From Entoloma clypeatum (taxonomy: Eukaryota > Basidiomycota > Agaricomycetes > Agaricales > Entolomataceae), in assembly GCA_963565915.1 (NCBI GenBank), contig OY751496.1, positions 1-64,000 of the forward strand: a DNA stretch of 64,000 nt, written 5' to 3'. The notes beneath the pieces were generated by a model. It made no database searches, was not told the DNA's origin, and saw only the letters and a list, made by a program, of their open reading frames with translations. Positions 1-10,364 of the stretch are shown here, piece after piece; the stretch's first letter is position 1; each line of letters opens with the position of its first letter. Made by a program: the position numbers and the translations under genes.

Positions 1-270
1 CCCCTAACCCCTAACCCCCTAACCCCTAACCCCTAACCCCTAACCCCTAACCCCCTAACCCCTAACCCCTAACCCCTAACCCCTAACCCCCTAACCCTAA
101 CCCCTAACCCCTAACCCCCTAACCCCTAACCCCTAACCCCTAACCCCTAACCCCTAACCCCTAACCCCTAACCCCTAACCCCTAACCCCTAACCCCTAAC
201 CCCTAACCCCTAACCCCTAACCCCCTAACCCCCTAACCCCCTAACCCCTAACCCCTAACCTAACCCTAAC
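1..270. repeat. Chromosome-terminal telomeric repeat array
   Basis: Tandem CCCCTAA with occasional CCCCCTAA and CCCTAA variants. The C-rich strand reads 5' to 3' from the left edge, as expected at a left chromosome end, so the G-strand unit is TTAGGGG with variable G number. The array gives way to CGGTTAAC at 271, the start of the first telomere-anchored element. The variability of the C run may be biological or sequencing error in homopolymers. Confidence 0.97.
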
Positions 271-1028
271 CGGTTAACGTTGGGGGCTGGGGGTGAGTCC
301 GGCCTTTGCTAGACTCAACGACGGACGTGCACCCAACCCTAGGGTTGGGTTGGGAATGTGGGTCATCTCGCTCAGCTGGTGTCGGTTCGAACAATCGACA
401 TGTCTAGCGATGAGATGGCTTGCTTGTTCGCCCTTGCTTACTCCAGCTCTGATGTCGACCATTGTGTCTGGCGTTTTTACGTACATTTCGTAAATAATGT
501 ACTTAGGTGGTTTCCCGTAACTGTTCTTACATGTTACTGGGTATTGGTTAGTTTTCTTGCTGTGTGTCCTTCGGGATAGCGGTCTTCGCCTTCAAAGATC
601 TTCGGACTTTGATGTGGGAGCGATCCGTTATTTCGGTTCACTCGGGTCTCACCCGGACCGCTGGTCCGTGATGGGGATTCCCCATAGCCTTACCCTTGCA
701 GGGTCCTGAGGCACGTGCTACTATGAAATTTCATGGTGGCACGTGCCTGTGATGGGCGCTGTCTGGGCGAGCGCCGTGTGGCGTCTTCCCTGTCGCGCGA
801 CTGTCGGACTGTGTGTCGAAGTGAACAATAGGCAGAGTCAGCTGCCCCAGAGAACAATAGCGTTATTGTTCTCTGGCATGACTCAACCGATTGCCGTTTT
901 CGGACCTGATGAGGCCTATAAAGGCCGAAATAGGATCCTGGACTTATCCCAAGTCCTATTGTCCACATCGGCACACAGGCCCCTCAGTCGCACTCCTCCT
1001 CGCTGCGCTCGTCGTAGTGCTCCTCCCC
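271..1028 (+). mobile_element. Telomere-anchored hammerhead element, subfamily A, copy 1
   Basis: This unit of about 758 bases lies between the terminal telomere and internal telomeric repeats and is near-identical to 36154-36865 and 36876-37587. It holds, in order: an inverted telomere-like start (GTTGGGG at 279), an 18-base palindrome centred on CCCTAGGG (332-349), several hairpins (for example ATGGGG/CCCCAT near 670-685), a long hairpin (850-875), a hammerhead core (892-973), a final hairpin (GCACT/AGTGC, 990-1020) and a C-rich end merging with CCCCTAA repeats. Open frames of 66-100 codons are present, but there is no reverse transcriptase and I see no credible protein. I infer a non-autonomous retroelement inserted at chromosome ends; the class is inferred from structure and position only. 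Confidence 0.65.
892..973 (+). ncRNA. Type I hammerhead ribozyme, copy 1
   Basis: The core CTGATGA (906-912) is followed by stem II G-GCC/GGC-C with loop TATAAA, then GAAA (927-930). Stem III begins TAGGA (931-935) and closes with TCCTA (954-958). U959 pairs with the last A of GAAA and U960 is position 17, giving predicted cleavage between 960 and 961. Stem I is GGAC (902-905) with GTCC (961-964), an internal loop, then TGCCG (892-896) with CGGCA (969-973). All conserved core bases of the family are in the expected register. The 5' and 3' ends lie in stem I, hence type I, as in retroelement hammerheads. U at position 17 is allowed but less common than C. Activity is inferred. Confidence 0.88.
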
Positions 1029-1087
1029 TAACCCCTAACCCCTAACCCCCTAACCCCCTAACCCTAACCCCTAACCCCTAACCCCCT
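1025..1087. repeat. Interstitial telomeric repeats after element copy 1
   Basis: A short run of CCCCTAA/CCCCCTAA/CCCTAA units directly follows the 3' end of the first element. It probably marks an older chromosome end onto which the element was added, after which telomerase extended the new terminus. Confidence 0.9.
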
Positions 1088-1095
1088 ACGTATTA

Positions 1096-1798
1096 GGTAT
1101 CAGGTATTGGGTATAAAAGTATTAGGTATCAGGTATCAGGTATCAGGTATAAAGGTATCAGGTATCAGGTATAAAGGTATTAGGTATCAGGTATCAGGTA
1201 TTAGGTATCAGGTATCAGGTATTATCAGGTATCCCCATGTTTTGATCTGTTTGTTTGGTTATGTATTAAATTTACTCAGCAGGGGATTGATACAGTGGGT
1301 GCGGACAGCAGGTATGAACAGATACAGCAGATACGGACAGCAGGTATGAATAGATACAACAGGTACAGACAGCAGGTACAGCAGATACACGTTTTGGACC
1401 TTGTATCTGTGGAGGGCATAAGGTATTCCGACCCGCCATATAAGTAGGTATCAGGTATTGGGTATAAAAGTATTAGGTATCAGGTATCAGGTATCAGGTA
1501 TAAAGGTATCAGGTATCAGGTATAAAGGTATTAGGTATCAGGTATCAGGTATTAGGTATCAGGTATCAGGTATTATCAGGTATCCCCATGTTTTGATCTG
1601 TTTGTTTGGTTATGTATTAAATTTACTCAGCAGGGGATTGATACAGTGGGTGCGGACAGCAGGTATGAACAGATACAGCAGATACGGACAGCAGGTATGA
1701 ATAGATACAACAGGTACAGACAGCAGGTACAGCAGATACACGTTTTGGACCTTGTATCTGTGGAGGGCATAAGGTATTCCGACCCGCCATATAAGTAG
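1096..1798. repeat. 351-base tandem duplication rich in GGTATCA units
   Basis: Two adjacent copies (about 1096-1446 and 1447-1798, offset 351) are essentially identical. The first half of each is a microsatellite-like run of GGTATCA/GGTATTA/GGTATAAA. The second half contains a block (ATTGATACAGTGGGTGCGG and following, about 1285 and 1636) that recurs near 35415 and 37705, inside or beside the subfamily B hammerhead elements. The 80-codon open frames are products of the repeat. Confidence 0.9.
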
Positions 1799-2389
1799 GC
1801 GAGATATAAATCCCTCGAATTCCGTGATAGGTTGTCCATCAGGATAAGCAGGGGTCAAGGGCAGAGACGGCCTGGCCTGGCTGTTTTGGATACGGCGTGA
1901 CCTTCTCATGGAATGAGACGACAAATAACAGAACGTGGGCAATGGTTATGTCATCCACTTGGAACATTGTTTATTTGCACGCTTCGCTCGTATACCGTTG
2001 AACCATCAAGGGCTTGAGCGCTGTCCACGAGTTTGCGGTTCACTGTCGACTGGAATGTTTTGTAAAATTGTACCCTGGAAGGGTTTGAGCGCTGCCTGAC
2101 GGCTTGCTGCTCACACCAGAACAGGGCCTACGTTTCGCAGCGACCACATTCAATGAACATGGCCCGGAGGCATGTGGTGGATGTTTAGTACAAGTGATTT
2201 ACTGTTACGAACTACGAGAGACAAGATAACTCGAAAGAAGGCACAAGAATCAACCGGGATCATATACTTAAAAACGCAGGGCAATGCACCCCTTGAACGC
2301 ATGTCTATATTTGCCACGCATTGTACACGTGGTCTGGCTTTATATATTGTCGACTGTACTCATCCCAGATTTATATCACACACTAACAA
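1799..2389. other. Spacer upstream of the TET/JBP-like gene
   Basis: No convincing gene. Two similar stretches beginning TTGAGCGCTG occur near 2012 and 2085, with a relative near 15200. A TATA-like stretch (TATATAT near 2341) lies about 50 bases upstream of the ATG at 2390 and may be its promoter. Confidence 0.4.
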
Positions 2390-4000
2390 ATGGCGATGCC
2401 GATGGCATCGAGTGTCTGTGACGATTCAGTTCTGGGCGGAGCTATCTTGGCCAAGGATTTCGAACTGAAGGACTGTATGTTCCGAGCGGAACTGGACTCA
2501 TTCAGTAGGGATACGGACGTCAGTGACTTGTCGGATTTGGAGGAGGAAGGAGAGGTCAGATTCAATGAGATTCATACAAGTGAAGTGTTGCTCACCCCGA
2601 CCACAGTTACAGAGTGGCTCTGAAGATATCCTATCAAGAGCAACCGCTCCACTGGAGCCTCCAAGGGTGCTTTCAGCAGCGAAAAGACATAAAGAGAAGC
2701 AACGAGAGAAGAGGAGATTTCAACGCGAAAAGGATAGACTTCTCTCACATAGGGCCGAGAAGAAGGTGGTTCAAAAACATATAACGCGTCTAGGTAAATC
2801 AAGAGATCGTATTGAGGGGAGAATCCACGTGCTAGAGATGGTCGTTAAAGGTAGGGTTGGATGGATGAATGGTGAACGTGAGCGGGGCGACTGTATGGTT
2901 TATTCCTTCCCCCAGCTTGTCAGAGACCCACACAATATGCAATTTTTCGACTGGGACGGATAGTGAGTGTCGTGTTTTTGAACGATGGGCTACTCCATGA
3001 TCGCTCAAGAACCTTAGCACACCACGCCCGATCTGCGAGTCCGGGCCATTTCGACGCATAATCGGATTACTGGGGGGAACGCCGCGTGATAGAGAGGGCT
3101 GGGTCAAAGTTCAAGAGGGAGCAACAGCGGCCACCGAACGACTGGCAAAAAAGCTGCGAGCATTAAAGACGCCAACAGGTACGCCTGGTCGTCGTGGGGC
3201 TTTCAACGCTATAGCGTTCGGGATATCGTATGGAAACGGACTCCAGGTACATTTCGTCGCAGGCCACGCCCCCCGGTATCCCATTTCTCTGTTTGATTAT
3301 GTTCTAAAGGAGCCAGTTAATCTGGGACTGAATGCCACAAGGTCCGCGGCGATTGAAGAGTTTTCAAATGATGAAAATATACTGCGTATATCACGTTTCG
3401 TAAATGGTGGAGATAACATGGTCCCCCTATCGAATGTGGGCTGACACACACCGGTCGGGTTGTACAGGTCTCTACGCTGCATATTCTCCAGTCAACTATC
3501 GCGCATCAAAGGAGGTGTTGGAAGAGCTGGTGAAACGCAACCCCGGACTACGGGTGAACTTCATAGACAGTGCATGGGCCTCTGCCACGGTGAATATGGG
3601 TCCTCAGACAGTCACGGTTAAACATCGCGATGGGCTGAACAAACTCACTGGCTGGTGCGCCATAACTGCCCTCGGCAGTGGGTTCGTCGACGCGGCGGGA
3701 GGACATCTCGTCCTATGGGATCTAAAGCTGATCATTCGGTTTCCCGCGGGGGCCACGATTTTGATTCCATCAGCGTTACTCTACCACTCAAACTCTGCGA
3801 TTTCACAAGAGGAGAGACGCTACTCGCTGACCCAATATTCGTCAGGAGATCTGTTTCGTTGGGTGGCAAACGGGTTCAAAAACGACAAGGATTTCGAGGC
3901 GACAGCCACAGTACAAGAGAAAATACTCAGGGCGGACAGTGAAGCCAGACGTCGAGAAGATAACATTAATTGCTTCCTGCCGTTTCGCAATCTCAAATAG
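2390..4000 (+). CDS. TET/JBP-family 2-oxoglutarate/Fe(II) dioxygenase-like protein
   Basis: Spliced model join(2390..2554, 2613..2962, 3018..3406, 3468..4000), 478 residues; every intron is GT..AG, 55-61 bases, and the frame is kept. After an acidic N-terminus and a basic coiled stretch, the C-terminal half matches fungal TET/JBP dioxygenases. It has the HxD iron motif H354-R-D356, the GGHLVLWDLKL strand, the distal iron ligand H408 (context LLYHSN) and the oxoglutarate-binding arginine region at R418-R419 followed by YSLTQY. Family members oxidise 5-methylcytosine or thymine in DNA. In Agaricomycetes they are often linked to KDZ transposons, but I see no KDZ transposase here. All catalytic residues are present, so activity is plausible. 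The start codon is the first ATG after a TATA-like stretch. Family assignment is from motif recognition, not a search. Confidence 0.8.
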
Positions 4001-4002
4001 TA

Positions 4003-7000
4003 TTACCATAGAGTTCTTTTCACCACAGCAAATAGAATGATGTTTTTCGCTATCCTAGATTCAATTGGGCTCGGTCTTTGCCCTCCAGAGACTATCGAGA
4101 CTCGTTTCTCCCGTACCGCCTGTCGTAGGGTTAGAATAGAACAGACAGGGATAGAGCAGGTTGAAAACGTACTGTACCGTGCAATCTTGTTTGGATGTAG
4201 AGTAGAAACTGTGTGTTCTCTTACCGTCTCAGCGTTCATATACGGGGTTGGGTTGTCCATGGGTATATCCCAGTTGAAATCGAGAGGGAGGACTGCCTGT
4301 AATTGAAATTTTAGGGCTGTTGGTGAACACTGCCCATTGGAAAGTCGTTCGATGCTGGATGGAAGGACTGCCCAAATGTAGCGGACGGTTTGTCGAATGT
4401 AGGAGTCGACCCAGTCAGAGACAGCAAGTTCGATACCCCCTATAGTCTTGATAGTGCACATTTGGTTGAGTCGATGCTTGAGTGCTCGAGAAAGGAACCG
4501 TGCGTTTATCATTGCGCATCTTTCGATCGGGTCGACACCCGCACGATACGTATCCGGATGGAATACATGGGCAAGTTCCATGACGGCTATAAGACTCGTG
4601 ATGGCGGCAAGATCATACATGTCTGTGATGTCGGGAGTGTGATCACTAGCGACGTCCTGTATTTCATCTCGTGTAACTAGGTTCTAGGATGTCAGCAACA
4701 AAAAAAAAAAAAAGAAATTAGGAAACAGACCTATAACCCTATGGAAGTAGACCGTGATCCGCCTCAGCAACGACAGAGCGGCTTTGGTTCGTGCCGCATA
4801 CAAGAAGGTCTCGCCTCTAGCGAAGCTATGGAAGAAGGCGCCAGAGGACCATAATAACTTGGACAGGCTGTAACACGAGCCCCCTGCAGTAACGCTGGCT
4901 TCGACAGATAATATTCGATATCTGACATCAGGTTCAATGACTCTATTGGATGGTGTCGAGGGGAGACTGAGTGTCTACGAGCATGGACGGATTAACGCGC
5001 AACTCACAATGTCTGACCAGGACGCACGAAGAGGGCGCGTGTGGAAGGGAAGCTAACAACGTTGGACTGGAACGAGTCGATTTGGGATGCGCCTTCTTCA
5101 GGGTGGGCAATGACGACCCATTGACGCCCAACAAGCGGTGTGATATATGTGAGAAACCCATGGGTGGCGAGATTCCACTCTCCAAAGCTCCCTCGCGTCG
5201 CGGCACACACCCAACGGAGTTCTACGTCTGGGAACTCTTCCCGACGCGAGCAGTAGGGTCGATCTAGGACTCGTTCCCAGCAATACACGTCGGTCCCAAC
5301 TTCAGGCGGAGGCCAAAAGTTGGAGGGGGATCTGGGAACCTCTCGCGTAGCAAGAATCGCACCGTGTTCCGCAAAAGTGTCGCTGGTTAATAGATCCAGG
5401 TATGTCCCGAGGACGAATCGATCACCTTGGTCATGTGCGAGAGTCCGATAATCTGAGAGGATCAAATCAGCTCGACGGAACGCGGATTTGCTCATGGTCA
5501 TACCGATTATCGTAATGTTGCGGGGAGCCCCGAAAATTTCTTCCATAGTTGACATATCAAACGTGTATGACATATAGTCAGCATAGTCCGGCGTCGAGTG
5601 CAAGGCGTGAGGGGGGGTTTTACCAGATGGCTTGATAGATTGGCATACTTCCATGAACGCGTTCATATCACACACATGCTGTTAAATATAAGCAAAATTC
5701 GAAAATAAATGTGATTTATGCGTACATGAAATGCAGGAAGGTACATCGGGTCCGAATCAATTTCGGTTAATGGAACGGGATTCGTAGCTGGATGCCTCTA
5801 ATGGGAAAAGAGGACATGAATAGACAGCGATTAATAGATGTATAGGCTGATTCATGCCTGAGCTTGCAATGGTAATTGGATGCGGGACATCACTGATGGG
5901 AGAGGCGCCTGTAGGGAGAGTTAATACCGTTGGACGCATAGGTAAGAATTGCATACAAGAGGTTCGTCCAACGGAGTGACTCTAACGGCCCTTGTTTGGT
6001 TCATGTATTGCGGATGGGGCGTAGTAAGGTCAATCAATGGAACGAGGGCTTCACTCGGTTCATCAGAGATGATTGTGGATGGTCATAAAAGTCTGAGACA
6101 TACATGACAATTCCGTATCAGAGGGAGTGGGAGAGGCAGAGAGAGGAGGCGAGGGACTAGGCTGTCTCTTCTTTGGACGGGACTTGATGGGTCTACGTGA
6201 GGACAATACAAGAGGATTCCTCCTAGACGGGGCTGGGCCAGCATCAGATTGCGTGATTGAGCGTTGCTTTCCCTTCTGCCTGGTACTTAGTCGTGTCCGA
6301 GGTGTGTGAGGGGAGGGACTTGGGGATGATGGAGAAGAGGGGTTAGCGGAGGGTTGACGTAAGGGAGGAGATGTTATAGAGGACGATTGACGGGGGAGAT
6401 GGGCAGTGTTCTCAGACGGTTGAGACGGGGTAGGAGGGCGACTGCCTTCTGGTTGGGCTGTGCGAGAGGGGCCAGCCACTTGTTCCTGGCTAGCAGAAGG
6501 CGAAGTGGACGAGGGAACTGGGGATTGGAGGGATGCTATCTCGGGGCCGAGTTGAGGAGAGGTGACGGGGGGGTGAGCTGTTATTTCTGCAAAGCTCAAC
6601 GCATCAATTGAATTAGTTGATTTTTATAACAATAACTAACCTGAGAACCATAATGCGCTACGGTCACCCTCATAGCCTTGAATAAGAGCCGTAACCTTGA
6701 TCATAGTTTCCCGCAAGGCAGTTGCCGCATCCGTTTTGCGCCGAGCGATTAAGAGGATACACTCCCAGATCAAGCGTTCGATGGCCTTGATAAGGTCCGG
6801 CTTGTCTCGGGCGAAACAAATCAATGCCTGCAAACGGATATCGAGGAAAGGTAAGGACAAGGAAACGGATAATAACTTACATCAAAAGCATCAATGCGAC
6901 TGCAAGGTATATCCCTCCAAAATATTTTATCACACAAGAACATAATCGGAGAAACCGTCACGCCCAGCATGAGTGGGGTCTGAACGCGACTGAATCGATC

Positions 7001-7931
7001 GCTGGTATCTGTTCTTTTGCTTTTGGGAAGCGCCATTCTATTGGAAAATGATGTTAATTGCTAGGATGATGATTGACGAAGAGGGGAACGCACACTAGAA
7101 CCTCTTCAGCGAGTCGTGGACAAGCCGCTGGGTCCATGAACCCCTAAAAGATGTACAGTAAGCTAACATAAACAAATGCGATCCAAGCCCCCACCTTATG
7201 AAACATGGCGACGTACGCAGCAGCCATGTTCATATTCGAACAAACCTTAGAGATCCGGCTGCTATGGTCAACTCTCAACGCATGACGGATGAGCATCTGC
7301 TCCGTCGGCAGATTGGACTCGCTTGAGCTAACCGACGCTCCAACAATCGTCTTGGAGGTCGCGAGGGTTGTGATACGGGACAGGCTGGTATTCATAGAAT
7401 CTACTATGGTGGTCCAGTCTGTGAGTTGTGACAAGCCCTAATAAAACCGATAAGAATAGTAAATACATTAGAAGCGAAGGAAAACTGCACGAGATCTCGC
7501 AATAAATCTCGACCGACCAACAGACGCGATGCATCTCTCCCGAGAGCGGGAGCAGGAGGCGAGGATAAATGACCATTGGAGATCCATTGGTCGATGTCCA
7601 GGACCCGATAAGCCAGGATCCGAGACATGGCCTTGGTGAGGTCCTTTGGGTTCGCTGCGGTCAAGTCTTGTGAGCGGGACCCCGGCGTCATCAGCATGGC
7701 CCTAGTAGCACGAAAGGTCGAGTGTTCTGCGCGGAGGTCGAACTCGTTGTCCTGCACGGTACGCGCAAATATCTATGTAGATTGTGATCAACGATGGGTC
7801 AGTAGGTTGCGACGGGGGCTGACCTGAAGTTCTTCGTCCCCAGTCACGTCATCTCCCTGGACAGAATGTGTATTCCACGGCAGGAATCGGAACAGCGTTG
7901 ATTTCGAGAAGATATCACGGATGTACTGCAT
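4003..7931 (-). CDS. JmjC-like protein with degenerate metal-binding residues
   Basis: This is a multi-exon gene; the exon set is only partly resolved. A helical N-terminal part (7931 to about 6640) is followed by a Ser/Pro-rich linker (about 6599-6063) and a JmjC-like domain (about 5780-4700) with a C-terminal helical part ending at 4003. Splices I can support remove 4967-5007 and the stretch just above 5674. The C-terminal half aligns by eye with the second JmjC gene (11072-14712), including RW..AAT.G.F, PDIT..YD and HP.TY..... ER blocks. Where the paralogue has the HxD iron ligands, this protein has Asn-Leu-Ala (5166-5174), and the distal His is Arg (codon 4942-4944). I infer a catalytically dead JmjC fold. 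Only 2 bases separate its stop from the stop of the dioxygenase gene. It could be a degenerating gene. Confidence 0.6.
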
Positions 7932-7991
7932 GGTGTATGTCGGGACAATGTTATTTGCACGAAGATTATATGTTTCCCCACGCCAAAATGG

Positions 7992-8006
7992 CACGTGACT
8001 GCGATG
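7992..8006 (-). promoter_or_regulatory. Variant of shared CACGTG promoter motif
   Basis: A variant of TATCCCAGTCACGTG on the minus strand (two mismatches), 60 bases upstream of the inferred ATG at 7931. The same motif sits 64 and 71 bases upstream of two other minus-strand genes. Confidence 0.4.
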
Positions 8007-8084
8007 CCTTTGCGGTCCTTGGGTAAGGGCACATGACCTGGATAATGATGCAGTGACGTGTGAGTGTGGTAATTCTCCTTCGAA

Positions 8085-8304
8085 TTACAGCTAAATGCGA
8101 AATGATAGGCGGTTGAAAACAAAACAATATCTAGGGCAGGGCTAGAATTTAAGTCCCCGATGGCCCAAATTGGTAATGATGGATTGCGCTGTCAGCAATG
8201 GTGAGCCGGCAACGTAAGGAAGTAACCCTTCGGAGTCCCAAAACCAATCCCGCCCTATGTCCTGTTTTTTTCCCAACCGCCTATCATTTCGCATTTAGCT
8301 GTAA
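8085..8304. repeat. Inverted repeat, fold-back or MITE-like
   Basis: 31-base arms at 8085-8115 and 8274-8304 are perfect inverted copies. Similarity continues imperfectly inward for about 25 more bases. The 220-base unit has no coding content and no target-site duplication that I can see. It lies between the N-terminal end of the JmjC-like gene and the F-box-like gene. Confidence 0.65.
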
Positions 8305-8574
8305 CGTGCATTGTTTGTTTGTTTTGGTTGCAGGGTCAGACCACATATTTCGGCAAATTGGGACACGATTGGGGCCCGACCGGTGTTTAGCCGAGCTAGG
8401 ACGCATGTCCTCGCTTAGCGACCTGTGACCGGACCAGAGAGCCATTCCTTACAGCTTCGTACGCTATAACCACGTTAGGTTACAAATTGATTGATCTTGT
8501 GTATCGGCCTTGCTGTGATACGAAATCTGGCAATACACAGTCGCCCGCGAATCTGGTTGAGGGAACAGCTATAA

Positions 8575-8589
8575 CACGTGACTGGGATA
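8575..8589 (-). promoter_or_regulatory. Shared CACGTG motif, exact copy
   Basis: An exact TATCCCAGTCACGTG on the minus strand in intergenic sequence. No gene start lies at the usual distance, so its role here is unclear. Confidence 0.35.
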
Positions 8590-8995
8590 CCAGGCCAGTA
8601 GGCACTGGTCCGACTTCGGATATGTGAGGATAAGTAATGAGGGACCTTCAGTAATGTCTAGAATCCCATATTGTTGACTAAATATCTTCAGCGAGCACAG
8701 CTGACCACCCTTCCGGCAAAATTAGTCGAAAATCAGTCGGAATTCTTCCACATTTCGCTCGACTATGCGCACATCAAGGGTTGACATTTTATCTCCATCT
8801 TTCTAGACGTTATGGAAAGGAATCGAATGAGAAAGATAACCCTAATTCAGGAAGCCATCGTTGGTATTGAAGATCTGGGGTGATCTATAATAAGAAAAAT
8901 GTCCGGCGTCCAATAGCCTATCACCGCATGAATGATACGCCCGCATTGTTTTCAAACTTTGTCTGTCTCTGCAGCGACGGATTACGCCTCACCAG

Positions 8996-10306
8996 ATGGC
9001 AGGCATACTACCCAGGACGATCCCACAGGATATCATTGACACAATTCTGGACGAATTTCGCAACACGGGGTCAGATATGATCGCATACGCCACTGTATCG
9101 CGGACATTCCTCGCTTACTGCCGCCGACGCATCTTTGCAACAGTTGTCCTTGATACCTCGTTGAGTGGAAAAGCCGTAGCAAGACTGCACCAAGCAATGT
9201 GTAACGACAAGTACATTGCGACGACTTACCTTCGAGTGCTATGCCTGTCGCAGATGGACTGGGACGACTTTAACGAGGATTTCATTGCAGTAATAAAAAA
9301 GATCGCGACAAACTCCAGGGTTCATACGTTCAGCCTGACCCTCACACATGAGGTCGATGGCTGGTTCGATGTCCCCACAGACGTTGCAAATGCCATGCGC
9401 GAACTTTTCAGGCTACCTAGCCTAAACAAGGTGATACTCGCGGATGTATTGGCCGGGGTGTTTCCCTTGGCGATCCTCCCAGCAGGATTACGACGGCTGC
9501 GTTGGACGGGCCATGGAGAGGCAGGACACACCTACGACGCACCTGATGATCGACGGTGGACGCGCAACCAGATATATCTCCACGTCCTAGAGGTTAGTCG
9601 GTCGACCTCAACCGTGTTCTCCAGACGCCTGTTGGAAGGGACGTGTCCCTTGAGGATAGGACGGCTACGCGTTCTTCGCGTCGAACGTGATCTTGACATA
9701 CCGTGTATTCAAGCAATAATGGATATGGCACGAAACGAATTGAGGGGTTTTATTTGGGCTGATATATACGCGACAGACCGTAAGACATTATTTTCATTGC
9801 CGACATGCTGGCTCATATAAATATAAATACCAGATGGCAATGAATGGGTCTTGTCAAATAACCCGCCAACGACTCTCCATTTACATTGCTTTGGAAACTT
9901 GGAATCCATGACGATTGATTATGGCCCACGGAGTAAAATATCGTTTCTCCAGAGAGGCCGAATTCCGCCCAGACTGCGAGAATTCAACGTCGTATTCGAT
10001 TATACGGCATGGGAGAAACGATTGGGCGCTCGTAAATTACGAGAGGAACTTGAGCGTCAACTGCAGGCGGAAGACATCGCATTCACTACCGATTATGTCG
10101 CCAGCGACCATCCGAATTTCGAGCGCATCAACTTCATCACATCCGTGAGTGCCGTACCCAAGGGAGAAATCGAATTATATATGAATGGGAAGTTGCCACA
10201 ATGGATGCCGCGACTTCACGTACTGGGAAGAATTCACAGCTGCGTACAGTATCCCACGGAGGTGACTAAATTCATAGAATCACGTATCGATGAATTCACA
10301 AAATAG
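8996..10306 (+). CDS. F-box-like protein
   Basis: Spliced model join(8996..9779, 9834..10306), 418 residues, with a 54-base GT..AG intron. The N-terminus (PRTIPQDIIDTILDEF) has the look of fungal F-box domains that bind Skp1 in SCF ubiquitin ligases. The rest is leucine-rich and strand-rich without a clear repeat, as in the many Agaricomycete F-box/LRR-like proteins. A specific substrate cannot be inferred. The gene lies between two minus-strand JmjC-family genes. The ATG at 8996 is chosen because the F-box begins directly after it. Confidence 0.6.
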
Positions 10307-10364
10307 CACCATTATCAACGAATTATTCTTTTATTAGGATAGAAATATATATATCTTCTCCGAT

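Noticed and set aside
892..973. Alternative hammerhead register with cleavage after GUC (959-963)
   Set aside because: It would break stem III after three weak pairs and lose the GGAC/GTCC stem I next to the core. The register with U960 keeps all stems.
274..1045. Open frames of 66-100 codons in the hammerhead elements
   Set aside because: They overlap on both strands, match no family, and the conserved features of the unit are RNA-like hairpins. Conservation among copies is explained by recent amplification.
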